A DNA stretch of 64,000 nucleotides from Thalassoglobus neptunius. Its GTDB lineage: Bacteria; Planctomycetota; Planctomycetia; Planctomycetales; Planctomycetaceae. The stretch covers positions 44,254 through 108,253 of the forward strand of contig NZ_SIHI01000006.1 of the NCBI RefSeq assembly GCF_007859735.1, read 5' to 3'. The stretch's first letter is position 1; each line of letters starts with the position of its first letter. The notes under the pieces were generated by a model, which was given only the letters and a program-made list of their open reading frames with translations, was not told where the DNA came from and ran no database searches. Both the position numbers and the translations under genes were made by a program. Shown here piece after piece: positions 33,779-42,367 of this stretch.

Positions 33779-35185
33779 ATGACTATGGACCGTGGAGATC
33801 CTTCATTCGCGGGACAGCGTGTCACGGTCATGGGGCTGGGTCGCTTCGGCGGCGGTATCGCGGTCGTCAATTTTCTTCTCGACTCCGGAGCGCGAGTCAC
33901 TCTCACTGATTTGCAGTCGGCCACAGCGTTGCAGCAATCGCTCGCCCAGATTGATGTTTCCCGTCTTGAATCACTGGTTCTCGGCGAGCATCGGCTGGAA
34001 GACTTTGTGACTGCCGATCTGATCGTCGTCAGTCCGGCGCTCAATCCGAATCGAAATCGATACACGCTTGCAGCGATCGAGCAGGGAACCCCACTCACCA
34101 GCGAGATCGAGATCTTCTGGCGAAATTGTCGCGGATCGAAAATTGTCGTGACTGGGACGGTCGGAAAATCGACCACTTCGACACTCATTCACACGATGCT
34201 CCAAGCGGCCGGAAGAGCCGCCTTTCTTGGAGGCAACATCGGTGTCAGTTTGCTTCCAACAGTCGGAAGCATTCGGGAAGAAGATTGGGTGGTCCTGGAA
34301 CTCAGCAGTTTCCAACTCAGCCAACTGGCGTCGACTCAACCGATTCCTGAGATCACTGTTGTCACGAATTTCAGGCCCAATCACCTCGACTGGCATCCCT
34401 CGATCGATGACTATCGGCAGTGCAAGGAACAGGCTTCTCGCTGGCAGACTGATCGGCAAGTGACGATTCTGAATCGCGATGACGAGGCTCTCCGAAACTG
34501 GCCCGGAGCTGGGAAGCGAATCTGGTTTGGTCGCTCACTTCAAGAGAGTGAGCAGGGAGCACGAGTGGCTCCCGAAGGCATTCTGCTTCAGGCCGAAACG
34601 GGGCAGACCATGATTCCGTTCAGCCAGCTTCCTGATCGGTTTCAGTATCGTCATCTGCAAGAGAATCTCGCAGCTGCTCTGGCGGTCACGGGAATCTGCC
34701 TCGAGCTTCCTCCGAATCAACTCGTCGACGGAGTTCGCAGATTCGAGCCGCTGTCTCACCGGCTGGAAGTGCTTTCCGTGGACGGACCGGTCACATTTGT
34801 GAATGACTCGAAAGCGACAACACCGGAAGCGACAATCGCTGCTGTCCAAAGCATGGCGAAGCCGATCTATTTGATTCTCGGCGGGAAAGACAAACAGGTC
34901 GATCTCCGTCCGATGTGTGAAGCTTTTTCCCAACGTGTTCAAGGAGTCGCCTGCATTGGTGATGTCGGGGAGACACTGGCCGATCACTTCCGTGAATTGA
35001 CCCCCGGATTGCCTGTTGAAGTCGCCGCGAGTCTTGATCACGCTGTTGAGTGGTCGATCAGCCGAGCGAGGTCCGGTGACATCGTTCTGTTGTCGCCAGG
35101 GTGTGCGAGTCACTCGGAATTTTATAACTTTGAGCATCGAGGGGATGAGTTTCGTCGGATCGTGAGTGAACTCCTCTCTCGATGA
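33779..35185 (+). CDS. murD: UDP-N-acetylmuramoylalanine--D-glutamate ligase MurD
   Basis: 468 residues. MurD adds D-glutamate to UDP-MurNAc-L-Ala in peptidoglycan synthesis. The N-terminal Rossmann domain has VTVMGLGRFGGGIAVVNFLL. The ATP-binding loop is VTGTVGKSTTSTL, where the usual Asn of GTNGKS is Val. The central domain has LELSSFQLSQL (Mur family motif) and HLDWHPSIDDY; the C-terminal has HRLEVL, FVNDSKATTPEATIAA, ILGGKDK and LLSPGCASHSEFYNFEHRG, all diagnostic. It is alone, not in a division/cell-wall cluster, which is common in planctomycetes. It is about 70 nt after the oxidoreductase gene. Confidence 0.95.
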   Translation: MTMDRGDPSFAGQRVTVMGLGRFGGGIAVVNFLLDSGARVTLTDLQSATALQQSLAQIDVSRLESLVLGEHRLEDFVTADLIVVSPALNPNRNRYTLAAIEQGTPLTSEIEIFWRNCRGSKIVVTGTVGKSTTSTLIHTMLQAAGRAAFLGGNIGVSLLPTVGSIREEDWVVLELSSFQLSQLASTQPIPEITVVTNFRPNHLDWHPSIDDYRQCKEQASRWQTDRQVTILNRDDEALRNWPGAGKRIWFGRSLQESEQGARVAPEGILLQAETGQTMIPFSQLPDRFQYRHLQENLAAALAVTGICLELPPNQLVDGVRRFEPLSHRLEVLSVDGPVTFVNDSKATTPEATIAAVQSMAKPIYLILGGKDKQVDLRPMCEAFSQRVQGVACIGDVGETLADHFRELTPGLPVEVAASLDHAVEWSISRARSGDIVLLSPGCASHSEFYNFEHRGDEFRRIVSELLSR

Positions 35186-35236
35186 TCAGTTCATCGAAGC
35201 TTTGAGATAGTTCAGTGAGAGAGAGAGGGTGGCCGG

Positions 35237-35734
35237 ATGACATCGATCGACTTTGGTGATTTGCTCCAGAAAGTTCCTCAAGTGGGACGATTGGAATCGA
35301 TCGGTGTGTCACCGGGGAAAAAAGAACCGATCGAGCAGCTGGAGACCGCAACCCTGAAAGTCGGGACCGGAATTGAGGGTGACCATCACTGCGTCAATCG
35401 ACCGGGTGGGCATCGGCAGGTGACATTGATTCAAGCAGAGCATTTGCCGGTCGTTGCGCAACTCTGTGGTCGCGATGCTGTCTCTCCGGAGCAGCTTCGT
35501 CGAAATCTTGTCGTCTCTGGAATCAATCTTCTATCGCTTAAGAAGTCGACATTCACCATTGGCGATGTCCTTCTGGAAGGGACCGGTCCTTGCGATCCGT
35601 GTCGGCGGATGGAAGAGAATCTCGGAGAGGGAGGCTTTCAGGCGATGCGCGGGCACGGAGGGATCACCGCGAAAGTTTTAACTGGTGGGACGATTCGTCT
35701 CGGTGATCCGATCACTCTCGTCTGCGCCGAGTGA
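35237..35734 (+). CDS. MOSC domain protein
   Basis: 165 residues of the MOSC (molybdenum-cofactor sulfurase C-terminal) beta-barrel fold. Motifs: GRLESIGVSPGKKEPI, GIEGDHHCVNRPGGHRQVTLI, EQLRRNLVVSGINLLSL, and GPCDPCRRMEENLGEGGFQAMRGHGGITAKVL with the conserved Cys of the family. Such proteins bind or transfer the molybdenum cofactor; in YiiM-like forms they reduce N-hydroxylated bases. GAGAGGG lies upstream of the ATG. The 3' end overlaps the convergent MFS gene by 57 nt. Confidence 0.9.
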   Translation: MTSIDFGDLLQKVPQVGRLESIGVSPGKKEPIEQLETATLKVGTGIEGDHHCVNRPGGHRQVTLIQAEHLPVVAQLCGRDAVSPEQLRRNLVVSGINLLSLKKSTFTIGDVLLEGTGPCDPCRRMEENLGEGGFQAMRGHGGITAKVLTGGTIRLGDPITLVCAE

Positions 35735-37054
35735 TTCGTCACTGGCAGATTGTCTGGATGTTGGTTGGACGACGGGAAGTAGAAACAGCGGGGCAGTCAT
35801 TCGCCCAAACCAGGAAACGCCAAAGATCATCGTATAAACGAGATTCGGAGCGATCTCGCTTTGCTTAAACGCCCAATCGAGGTAGTACCCGCCTAAGAGG
35901 CCAGCGATGCCGGCGATCAGTCCGCTCCACTGACGCGAGAGGCTGATATGAAGAGAGTTGTCGCTCACCGGTGCGAGTTTGAGTGTGAGATTTTGTAGTC
36001 CCACATTGACGATTCCGAAAGCTCCCCAGGCAAGATTCGCACCCACGATCAACCACCAGAACTGTGGAGTGGCTGTCATCCAGAAAGGCATCGCGCAGCT
36101 GACGATGAGCAGTCCGAGAATGGTGATCTTACGATCCTGGTCTCGATCGCACATGGCTCCTGCCCAGCGAGCAGCCACGATTTGCAGTAGCAGCATCATG
36201 GCTGTCAGGACGTAATACGTTTCGAGCGAAACGTGTAAGACACTCACGCTGAATTTGAACAGAGCGACCTGAGTGAGACCTTGGAAGAAAGCGAGCCACC
36301 ATCTCGAACAGAGCAGCCAGCGAAACGATGGGCTGAGTTCTTTCCACCGCGTTCGTGAATACTTGGGAATGATTTTCGTCGTGATCGGAGTCTTGGTCTC
36401 CGGCAGTGAAAGCATCGGAAGAATGGAACTGAGTGCAAGGGCAGCCCCAGTTCCGAAGATCACGAGATAGCTCCAAAGTTTACAATCACTGGGCCATTCC
36501 GAGATCAGTCGACTCCTCAGCAAGCCGAAGCTGGTCGGGACAATAATCGAAACAATCAGGCCAGCAATTCGTCGTCGAGAAAAGAACGTTCCCCAGTTCT
36601 GCTCGGGGACCAGATCGCTCAGCCAGGAAATGTAAGCACAATACGAGATCCCCTGTGCCAGATACCAAACGATGATGGCGGCCAGGATGATCGACAAAGA
36701 AAGGTTGTTGAAGCGTTCGGGAAGGAACAGAAAGACCGCAGGAATCACCAGTGCCGTCAGTCGTGCGATGATCAGTCCGCAGATCCAAAGGCGTTTTCGT
36801 CCTCGGAACCAATAAAGAATTCGACGAGTGAATACTCCCAGCGACTCTGCACATTCCGGAGCGACCTGTATCGCAGCCAGATACAGAGCCGACTGTTCAA
36901 ACTCGTAGATGAAATAGTTCAGAAATCCGCCGGTCGTCAATGAGTTTCCGGCGGTGAATAAAGCCTGACTCAACATGACCAATCGGGTCACCGTTTCGGT
37001 GCTGAACTTCCGTGTCCCGTTGGGCAATGCAACTCCTGCATCTGAACAATTCAT
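35678..37054 (-). CDS. MFS transporter
   Basis: 458 residues with about 12 hydrophobic spans (for example LIIARLTALVIPAVFLFL, SIILAAIIVWYLAQGISYCAYISWL, FWWLIVGANLAWGAFGIVNVGL, LIAGIAGLLGGYYLDWAF). The fold pattern is that of major-facilitator permeases; the central loop carries SLPETKTPITTKIIPKYS. The substrate is not readable. It resembles the putative permeases found beside polysaccharide or C1 genes in planctomycetes, but no such cluster is here. The C-terminal 18 codons overlap the MOSC gene on the other strand. ATG start; no obvious Shine-Dalgarno. Confidence 0.85.
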   Translation of the reverse strand: MNCSDAGVALPNGTRKFSTETVTRLVMLSQALFTAGNSLTTGGFLNYFIYEFEQSALYLAAIQVAPECAESLGVFTRRILYWFRGRKRLWICGLIIARLTALVIPAVFLFLPERFNNLSLSIILAAIIVWYLAQGISYCAYISWLSDLVPEQNWGTFFSRRRIAGLIVSIIVPTSFGLLRSRLISEWPSDCKLWSYLVIFGTGAALALSSILPMLSLPETKTPITTKIIPKYSRTRWKELSPSFRWLLCSRWWLAFFQGLTQVALFKFSVSVLHVSLETYYVLTAMMLLLQIVAARWAGAMCDRDQDRKITILGLLIVSCAMPFWMTATPQFWWLIVGANLAWGAFGIVNVGLQNLTLKLAPVSDNSLHISLSRQWSGLIAGIAGLLGGYYLDWAFKQSEIAPNLVYTMIFGVSWFGRMTAPLFLLPVVQPTSRQSASDESLGADESDRITETNRPTS

Positions 37055-37183
37055 TGCGTGTCGACGAAGACGGCGCGATCTCTCGGCCGCGGCTCTTCCC
37101 AGAGAAGTGCTCTCCAGAACACTTCATGCTTCGACAAGATAGAAGTTTTTGACGCAGAGTTCATCTCTCGGAGATGAGAGATT

Positions 37184-38215
37184 CTACGATTTGGCTTTCA
37201 CTTCCCAAGTGTCCCCGGAGTTGAACAACTTGTCGAGATCGCCTGATCCTTGCGAGGCAATGCAATCCTTGTACTGACGGTCCACTTCTCCGTCGTAAGT
37301 CGGCCGTTCGATGGCTCGGAAGACGCCCATCGGTTCAGGTGAGTCGGGCCATCGCATCTGGGCGAGTCGAAATGCGTGCGTTGGATCGTCGATCGTTTCA
37401 TCATGGAAGAGAAGGTCGTCTTCTTTGACGTCGCTCAGAGTGACAATATCTGGATTGCCAGCACCATCGATCCGAACTCCCTTGTCCCGGGCTTTGCCAT
37501 AAATGAGTGGCTTCCCGTGTTCGAGGTAAATGCAGTTCTCTTCTTTTTGGTCCTTCTTGGTCGCGAATTCAAAGGCACCCGAGTTAAAGACATTGCAGTC
37601 CTGATAGACTTCGACGAATGCCGATCCCTTGTGATTTGCTGCCCGTTCCAGGACTGAGGTGAGATGCTTGATGTCGACGTCGGCACTTCGTGCGACAAAT
37701 GTTGCCCCAGCACTGATCGCGATGGAAAGAGGATTGAGGGGACGATCAACGGATCCGAACGGAGTGCTTTTCGTTTTTTTGCCGAGCGGACTGGTCGGAG
37801 AATACTGTCCTTTCGTCAGTCCGTAGATTTGATTGTTAAACATCACAATCTTCAAATCGACATTTCTTCGCAACGCATGCATCAAATGGTTTCCGCCGAT
37901 CGACAGGGCATCTCCGTCTCCGGTGATTACGAAAACCGTAAGCTCCGGTCGAGCGACTTTCAGACCTGTGGCGATGGCTGGGGCACGACCGTGGATGCTG
38001 TGCATTCCATACGTTGACATGTAATACGGGAAGCGACTGGAGCAACCGATTCCGGAAACGAAGACGATATTCTCTCGGGGGATACCGAGCGTTGGCAGAA
38101 CTTTCTTCATCTGAGCGAGGATCGAATAGTCCCCGCATCTCGGGCACCAGCGAATCTCCTGATCGCTTGCGAAGTCTTTTTGAGTGAGTACAGGAAGACT
38201 TGTATCAGCCGACAT
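37184..38215 (-). CDS. korB: 2-oxoacid:ferredoxin oxidoreductase, beta subunit (KorB type)
   Basis: 343 residues from the ATG at 38215. The thiamine-diphosphate subunit of 2-oxoacid:ferredoxin oxidoreductases, most like the 2-oxoglutarate enzyme KorB. Visible are the N-terminal CPRCGDYSILAQM with two Cys, GIGCSSRFPYYMSTYGMHSIHGRAPAIATGLK, the TPP/Mg motif VITGDGDALSIGGNHLMHALRRN, and NNQIYGLTKGQYSPTS. The C-terminal 100 residues carry FRLAQMRWPDSPEP. It oxidises the keto acid to the acyl-CoA and passes electrons to ferredoxin with its alpha/gamma partner, encoded 86 nt upstream. A weak GTG at 38227 is an alternative start. Confidence 0.93.
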   Translation of the reverse strand: MSADTSLPVLTQKDFASDQEIRWCPRCGDYSILAQMKKVLPTLGIPRENIVFVSGIGCSSRFPYYMSTYGMHSIHGRAPAIATGLKVARPELTVFVITGDGDALSIGGNHLMHALRRNVDLKIVMFNNQIYGLTKGQYSPTSPLGKKTKSTPFGSVDRPLNPLSIAISAGATFVARSADVDIKHLTSVLERAANHKGSAFVEVYQDCNVFNSGAFEFATKKDQKEENCIYLEHGKPLIYGKARDKGVRIDGAGNPDIVTLSDVKEDDLLFHDETIDDPTHAFRLAQMRWPDSPEPMGVFRAIERPTYDGEVDRQYKDCIASQGSGDLDKLFNSGDTWEVKAKS

Positions 38216-38301
38216 TGGGTGTTCCACTTAATGAAATGAATGATTCAACTCAAAATGTTTAACTCAAGAGCAGCAGCCGCTACGTCATCGATGTGTCCGG
38301 T

Positions 38302-40218
38302 TTAATCTTCGAGAAGTTCATCGATCTTGGAACACAATTCCCCGATGAGGAACGGTTTTCCTTTGACCTTGCTCATGCTAACGGCATCGACCAGAAAGTG
38401 AGCACGAATGATGATCCACAGCTGTCCTGAGTTTAATTCGGGGATAAGGACCTTCTTGTAACGACTTAAAATCTCGCCGAGGTTTTTAGGGAATGGGTGA
38501 ATGTATTGAAGATGGCAGTGGGCGACGGATTTTCCCTGCCGTCGGGAAGCAGCACATGCTGACTTGACCGCTCCATATGTTCCGCCCCAACTGATGACCA
38601 GAAGGTCTCCGGATTCTGGACCGTCAACTTCCTGATCGGGAATCGATTCCGCGATTTTTTCCAGTTTCTGGCTTCGGATTTGGGTCATAAGTTGGTGATT
38701 ATCGGGGTCGTACGAGACATTTCCCGAACCGTCTGATTTTTCGAGACCGCCCAGTCGGTGTTCAAGTCCAGGGGTTCCCGGAATGGCCCAAGGGCGGACG
38801 AGGTTTTCATCACGCAGATACGGTTGGAATCCATCGCCGTTCCCATTGGATTCCTTCGGGTGACGGACTTTGACTCGATACAGCCCATCGACTTCCGGAA
38901 TCTTCCACGGTTCCGCACCATTTGCGATATAACCGTCGGTCAACAGGAAGACGGGAGTCATAAACTCGACAGCGATTCGAACCGCTTCTTGCGCCATTGC
39001 AAAGCAGTCCGCAGGAGAACGGGCTGCAATCAACGGCATGGGACAGTCCCCGTTGCGGCCGAAGTAAGTTAAGAAGAGATCGGATTGTTCGGTCTTCGTC
39101 GGAAGGCCCGTGCTGGGGCCGCCGCGTTGAACATCGACGATCACCATCGGGAGTTCCATGATGACCCCCAATCCAATTCCTTCTCCTTTGAGTGCAATCC
39201 CCGGACCGCTACTCGCTGTGACGGCCAATGCCCCGCCGAAAGCGGCTCCAACGACGGATGTAATCGCCGCGATTTCATCCTCAGCTTGAAACGTTCGGAC
39301 TCCGAATCGCTTGAGTTTTGAGAGTTCGTGGAGAATATCACTGGCGGGAGTGATCGGATAACCGCCGTAGAAGAGTTCTGTGTCGGCAAGTTTCGCTGCG
39401 GTGACCAGTCCCATCGCAACAGCTTCGTTGCCGGTCACTTTTCGATATTTGCCGGGCTGAAGTTGGGCTGCGGGAACTTCATAATGGACGGTAAATTGTT
39501 CCGTCGAGAAACCGAAATTATACCCCGCTTTTAACGCCCGGAGGTTTGCTTCGAGCACACTCGGGTATTTCCCGAATTTCGATTTGACCCATTCTTCCGT
39601 CGGCTTAGAATCTCGTTCGTACAGCCAATAGACCAATCCGAGTGCGAAGAAGTTCTTACAGCGATCCGCTTCCCGGACACTCAATCCGAGTCCTTCGACT
39701 GCATCCCGTGTGAGGCGGGTCATCGGAACTTTATGAACCCTGTACGCGGCAAGTTCGGATTCATCGTCCAGCGGGTTGGAGTCGTAGTGGGCTTTGCCGA
39801 GATTGCTTTTGTCGAAGGCGTCTTCGTTGACGATCAGCGTTCCGCCACGTTTCAGATCCGCAAGATTTGTCTTCAATGCCGCCGGATTCATCGCGACGAG
39901 TGTGTCGACTTCGTCTCCGGGGGTGTAGATGTCTCCACTGGAGAAGCAGAGTTGAAAACCCGAGACTCCGAAGAGCGATCCGGCAGGGGCACGGATCTCG
40001 GCGGGAAAGTCTGGAAGCGTGCTGACGTCATTCCCGAAAACTGCTGAGACATTCGTAAACTGCGTCCCGGCGAGTTGCATTCCGTCGCCGCTGTCACCAC
40101 AAAACCGGATGACGACGGATTCAACGGTTTGAAGTTCTTTGGATGCTGCTTGGCTTTCAACTGGCGTTTCGCTCTCCGCAGTCTCTTGCTCACTCGACTC
40201 TCGACTCTCGGATGACAT
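38302..40218 (-). CDS. korA: 2-oxoacid:ferredoxin oxidoreductase, fused gamma-alpha subunit (KorA type)
   Basis: 638 residues. The N-terminal about 35 residues are a Ser/Glu-rich tail not needed for the fold. Residues about 35-225 are the gamma domain ([40 protein letters not shown]); about 255-630 are the alpha PYR domain ([86 protein letters not shown]). This gamma-alpha fusion is the normal form in KorA of aerobic bacteria. A GGAG lies before the ATG. Upstream is a 350-nt gene-free region likely holding the operon promoter. Confidence 0.94.
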   Translation of the reverse strand: MSSESRESSEQETAESETPVESQAASKELQTVESVVIRFCGDSGDGMQLAGTQFTNVSAVFGNDVSTLPDFPAEIRAPAGSLFGVSGFQLCFSSGDIYTPGDEVDTLVAMNPAALKTNLADLKRGGTLIVNEDAFDKSNLGKAHYDSNPLDDESELAAYRVHKVPMTRLTRDAVEGLGLSVREADRCKNFFALGLVYWLYERDSKPTEEWVKSKFGKYPSVLEANLRALKAGYNFGFSTEQFTVHYEVPAAQLQPGKYRKVTGNEAVAMGLVTAAKLADTELFYGGYPITPASDILHELSKLKRFGVRTFQAEDEIAAITSVVGAAFGGALAVTASSGPGIALKGEGIGLGVIMELPMVIVDVQRGGPSTGLPTKTEQSDLFLTYFGRNGDCPMPLIAARSPADCFAMAQEAVRIAVEFMTPVFLLTDGYIANGAEPWKIPEVDGLYRVKVRHPKESNGNGDGFQPYLRDENLVRPWAIPGTPGLEHRLGGLEKSDGSGNVSYDPDNHQLMTQIRSQKLEKIAESIPDQEVDGPESGDLLVISWGGTYGAVKSACAASRRQGKSVAHCHLQYIHPFPKNLGEILSRYKKVLIPELNSGQLWIIIRAHFLVDAVSMSKVKGKPFLIGELCSKIDELLED

Positions 40219-40569
40219 CGCTCCGTAACTCCTCGGTGACTCTGATGAGTCTGCTATGTCAGAAAGATCTGAGAATGCATCCAGTTCCGACTCGCCCTGT
40301 CAAAGGGAATTCGTGTGAGAGAGCATCAACAACTCTCTGGTGTTGAAATTCCAACACGACGATTCTGAAGGACGGATAACATACGAGATCCAGTTCCTGA
40401 CCGAATTCAGAGACGGAAGAAACACTTCCCTCTCTCCTATGACCTCTGAGTTCATTCTTGCAATTCACTGCATGCTTGCAAAGACCTTACATCGGGAAAT
40501 CGGCATGAGTTGATGCGTTTTTCGCGAATTGCAATTATTGGCTGAATCGAATCTTGACGGGGAACGAAT
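40219..40569. other. Gene-free region upstream of korA
   Basis: 351 nt between korA and nadK on the same strand. An inverted repeat GTGTTG (40341-40346) / CAACAC (40353-40358) around AAATTC may be a regulator site. No gene or T-tract terminator was seen. Confidence 0.35.
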
Positions 40570-41451
40570 CTAGTGTTCCTTGCGTGGGATCCGCGAGCGT
40601 CGGTAGCGAGGTTGGCCATCCCATCCGAGCTTACGATGAAGCGTGCCGTAAAAGTCGTATCCTTCGACACGAAGAAGCTGAAAAGAGATATCCGCTTCGC
40701 GAACGATGACTTCATCACCTGACGAAAACGGAACACGAATCTGTCCATCTACGACCAGCATGACTCCATCGGGGACATGATCGGAGGTCAGCCGGTACTC
40801 CGCATCAGCCCGGTCGACAATGGGACGCACGGTCAATGTGTGGGGACAGATCGGAGTGACCACGAAGGCTCTCAAATCCTGTCGAAGAATCGGACCCCCG
40901 GCGGACAGGTTGTGGGCTGTCGAACCGACAGGGGTGCTGACAATCAATCCGTCGCCGCTGAAGGTGGTGACCTCTGTTCCGTTGATTGACAGTTCGATAT
41001 CGATCAGTGAGAGCGAAGCCCCCGCCAGGATCGCCGCTTCGTTGAGGCCATGGTATCGGGATTCCTCTCCGTTCGCGTGACGATGAACGCATTCAAACAT
41101 CAAGTGCGAGACGATGGTAAAACGACGCTCAACGAGATCGTCGAGAATAACTTCCACTTCGTCTTCCGCAATCTCCGCGAGGAATCCCAGTCGGCCAAGA
41201 TTGACTCCGAGAATGGGGATCTGTTCGTTCTCGAACCAGCGGCAGGCGCGCAGAATCGCTCCGTCTCCTCCGACGACCAGTGCGACGTCGACATCCTGAT
41301 CTCCAATCGTCTCGTCCGAAGTTGTCAGCGTGGCGACAAGCTCAATTCCTTCCTTCTCAGAGAGGATCTTGCTCAGTTTTCGTTGCGCAGATTGCACATG
41401 GGATGACTGGTCGCGAGCCACAATTACGATTTTTAGAGCAGGCTCGGACAT
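40570..41451 (-). CDS. nadK: NAD kinase
   Basis: 293 residues from the ATG at 41451 (MSEPALKIVIVARDQ); an in-frame ATG at 41469 would add six residues. NadK phosphorylates NAD to NADP. Diagnostic motifs: LVVGGDGAILRACRWF with the catalytic GGDG, ILGVNLGRLGFLAEI, NEAAILAGAS (NE motif), STPVGSTAHNLSAGGPIL, and VVTPICPHTLTVRPIV. The C-terminal VVDGQIRVPFSSGDEVIVREAD is also typical. Single gene, divergent from the secreted protein at 41546. Confidence 0.96.
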   Translation of the reverse strand: MSEPALKIVIVARDQSSHVQSAQRKLSKILSEKEGIELVATLTTSDETIGDQDVDVALVVGGDGAILRACRWFENEQIPILGVNLGRLGFLAEIAEDEVEVILDDLVERRFTIVSHLMFECVHRHANGEESRYHGLNEAAILAGASLSLIDIELSINGTEVTTFSGDGLIVSTPVGSTAHNLSAGGPILRQDLRAFVVTPICPHTLTVRPIVDRADAEYRLTSDHVPDGVMLVVDGQIRVPFSSGDEVIVREADISFQLLRVEGYDFYGTLHRKLGWDGQPRYRRSRIPRKEH

Positions 41452-41545
41452 GCCACGCTTTCTTCTCATTCGGAGTCAACCCTCGTCCTGAGGAAGGTCG
41501 AGGTGATACAATACGGAGACGATTCATTCAGCATGAAGATAACAG

Positions 41546-42316
41546 ATGTTTTCACAAGTGTCGCATCTCAAAGTTCGTTTGCCGCTAGGTCACTTTTGTG
41601 GTGAACTCGGTAAACTCTCGTGGTCAATGCTGTTGAGCTGCGCGATGTTGTCGGGGGCTTACGCAGAAGAACCCGCATCTTCAACGGACGATCCGTCCTT
41701 GCGGGGGGCGACTTCGGAACAACGTCGAGAAGTGATTCAGCACGTTGCAGATTCCGCGAATCGTTTGGGAACGAAAATCCAGAATGGACAATTTGGTCCA
41801 GACGTTCTTGACGAACAAAAACGTGTCCTCGAACTGATCCGACAGCTTCTCTCGACAGACAGTCAAACGGATTCTCTCGCGAACCCTAAGTCCGAACAGG
41901 CGGAATCAACGGATCGACTTGAGGCAGGACAATCGGAGGGTGAGCCATCAGAGGGAACGGCGGAACAGCGTCCGGAAAGTTCGGAGATGACATCGAATGA
42001 CCCCTCGAATTCCTCTCAAGGAGGCAGTTCTGAAGAGCCAACAGATGGAGCAACTGGTCACGGAGCAGGGCAGGGTCCTGCGAAAGAGCCAGCTGCTGAG
42101 AACTGGTCGCCGTGGCAACGTGCGACACTTGAAGACGCTGTGTGGGGACACCTTCCCCCTCAAGAACGAAGGCAACTCTCTCGGACCTACAGCGAGACGT
42201 TTCTGCCGGGCTATGAAGATCAGGTCAAAGCTTACTTCGAACGGTTGACTCGACTGGGAACCCGAGCAGCTGAGTCGCGAACCTCGCCGGAAAATTCCGG
42301 CCCTCGCGACGAGTGA
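41546..42316 (+). CDS. Secreted or anchored low-complexity protein linked to MoxR/VWA clusters
   Basis: 256 residues. A hydrophobic segment at about 26-40 (SWSMLLSCAMLSGAYA) acts as signal peptide after a basic leader. Residues about 45-100 are helical (EQRREVIQHVADSANRL, DEQKRVLELIRQLL), then 80 residues rich in Ser/Glu/Gly/Pro follow. A short folded motif ends the protein: ATLEDAVWGHLPPQERRQL, then YSETFLPGYEDQVKAYFERLTR. This WGHLPxxxR...Y.E.FLPxYE ending recurs, to my knowledge, in planctomycete genes beside MoxR/DUF58/BatA clusters, so the neighbour relation fits. Function unknown. It converges on the large cluster to its right. Confidence 0.72.
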   Translation: MFSQVSHLKVRLPLGHFCGELGKLSWSMLLSCAMLSGAYAEEPASSTDDPSLRGATSEQRREVIQHVADSANRLGTKIQNGQFGPDVLDEQKRVLELIRQLLSTDSQTDSLANPKSEQAESTDRLEAGQSEGEPSEGTAEQRPESSEMTSNDPSNSSQGGSSEEPTDGATGHGAGQGPAKEPAAENWSPWQRATLEDAVWGHLPPQERRQLSRTYSETFLPGYEDQVKAYFERLTRLGTRAAESRTSPENSGPRDE

Positions 42317-42367
42317 AGGCTTCTCTCGAAACGATTCAGGCAGATGAAATAATTTTCAGCTGACCGG

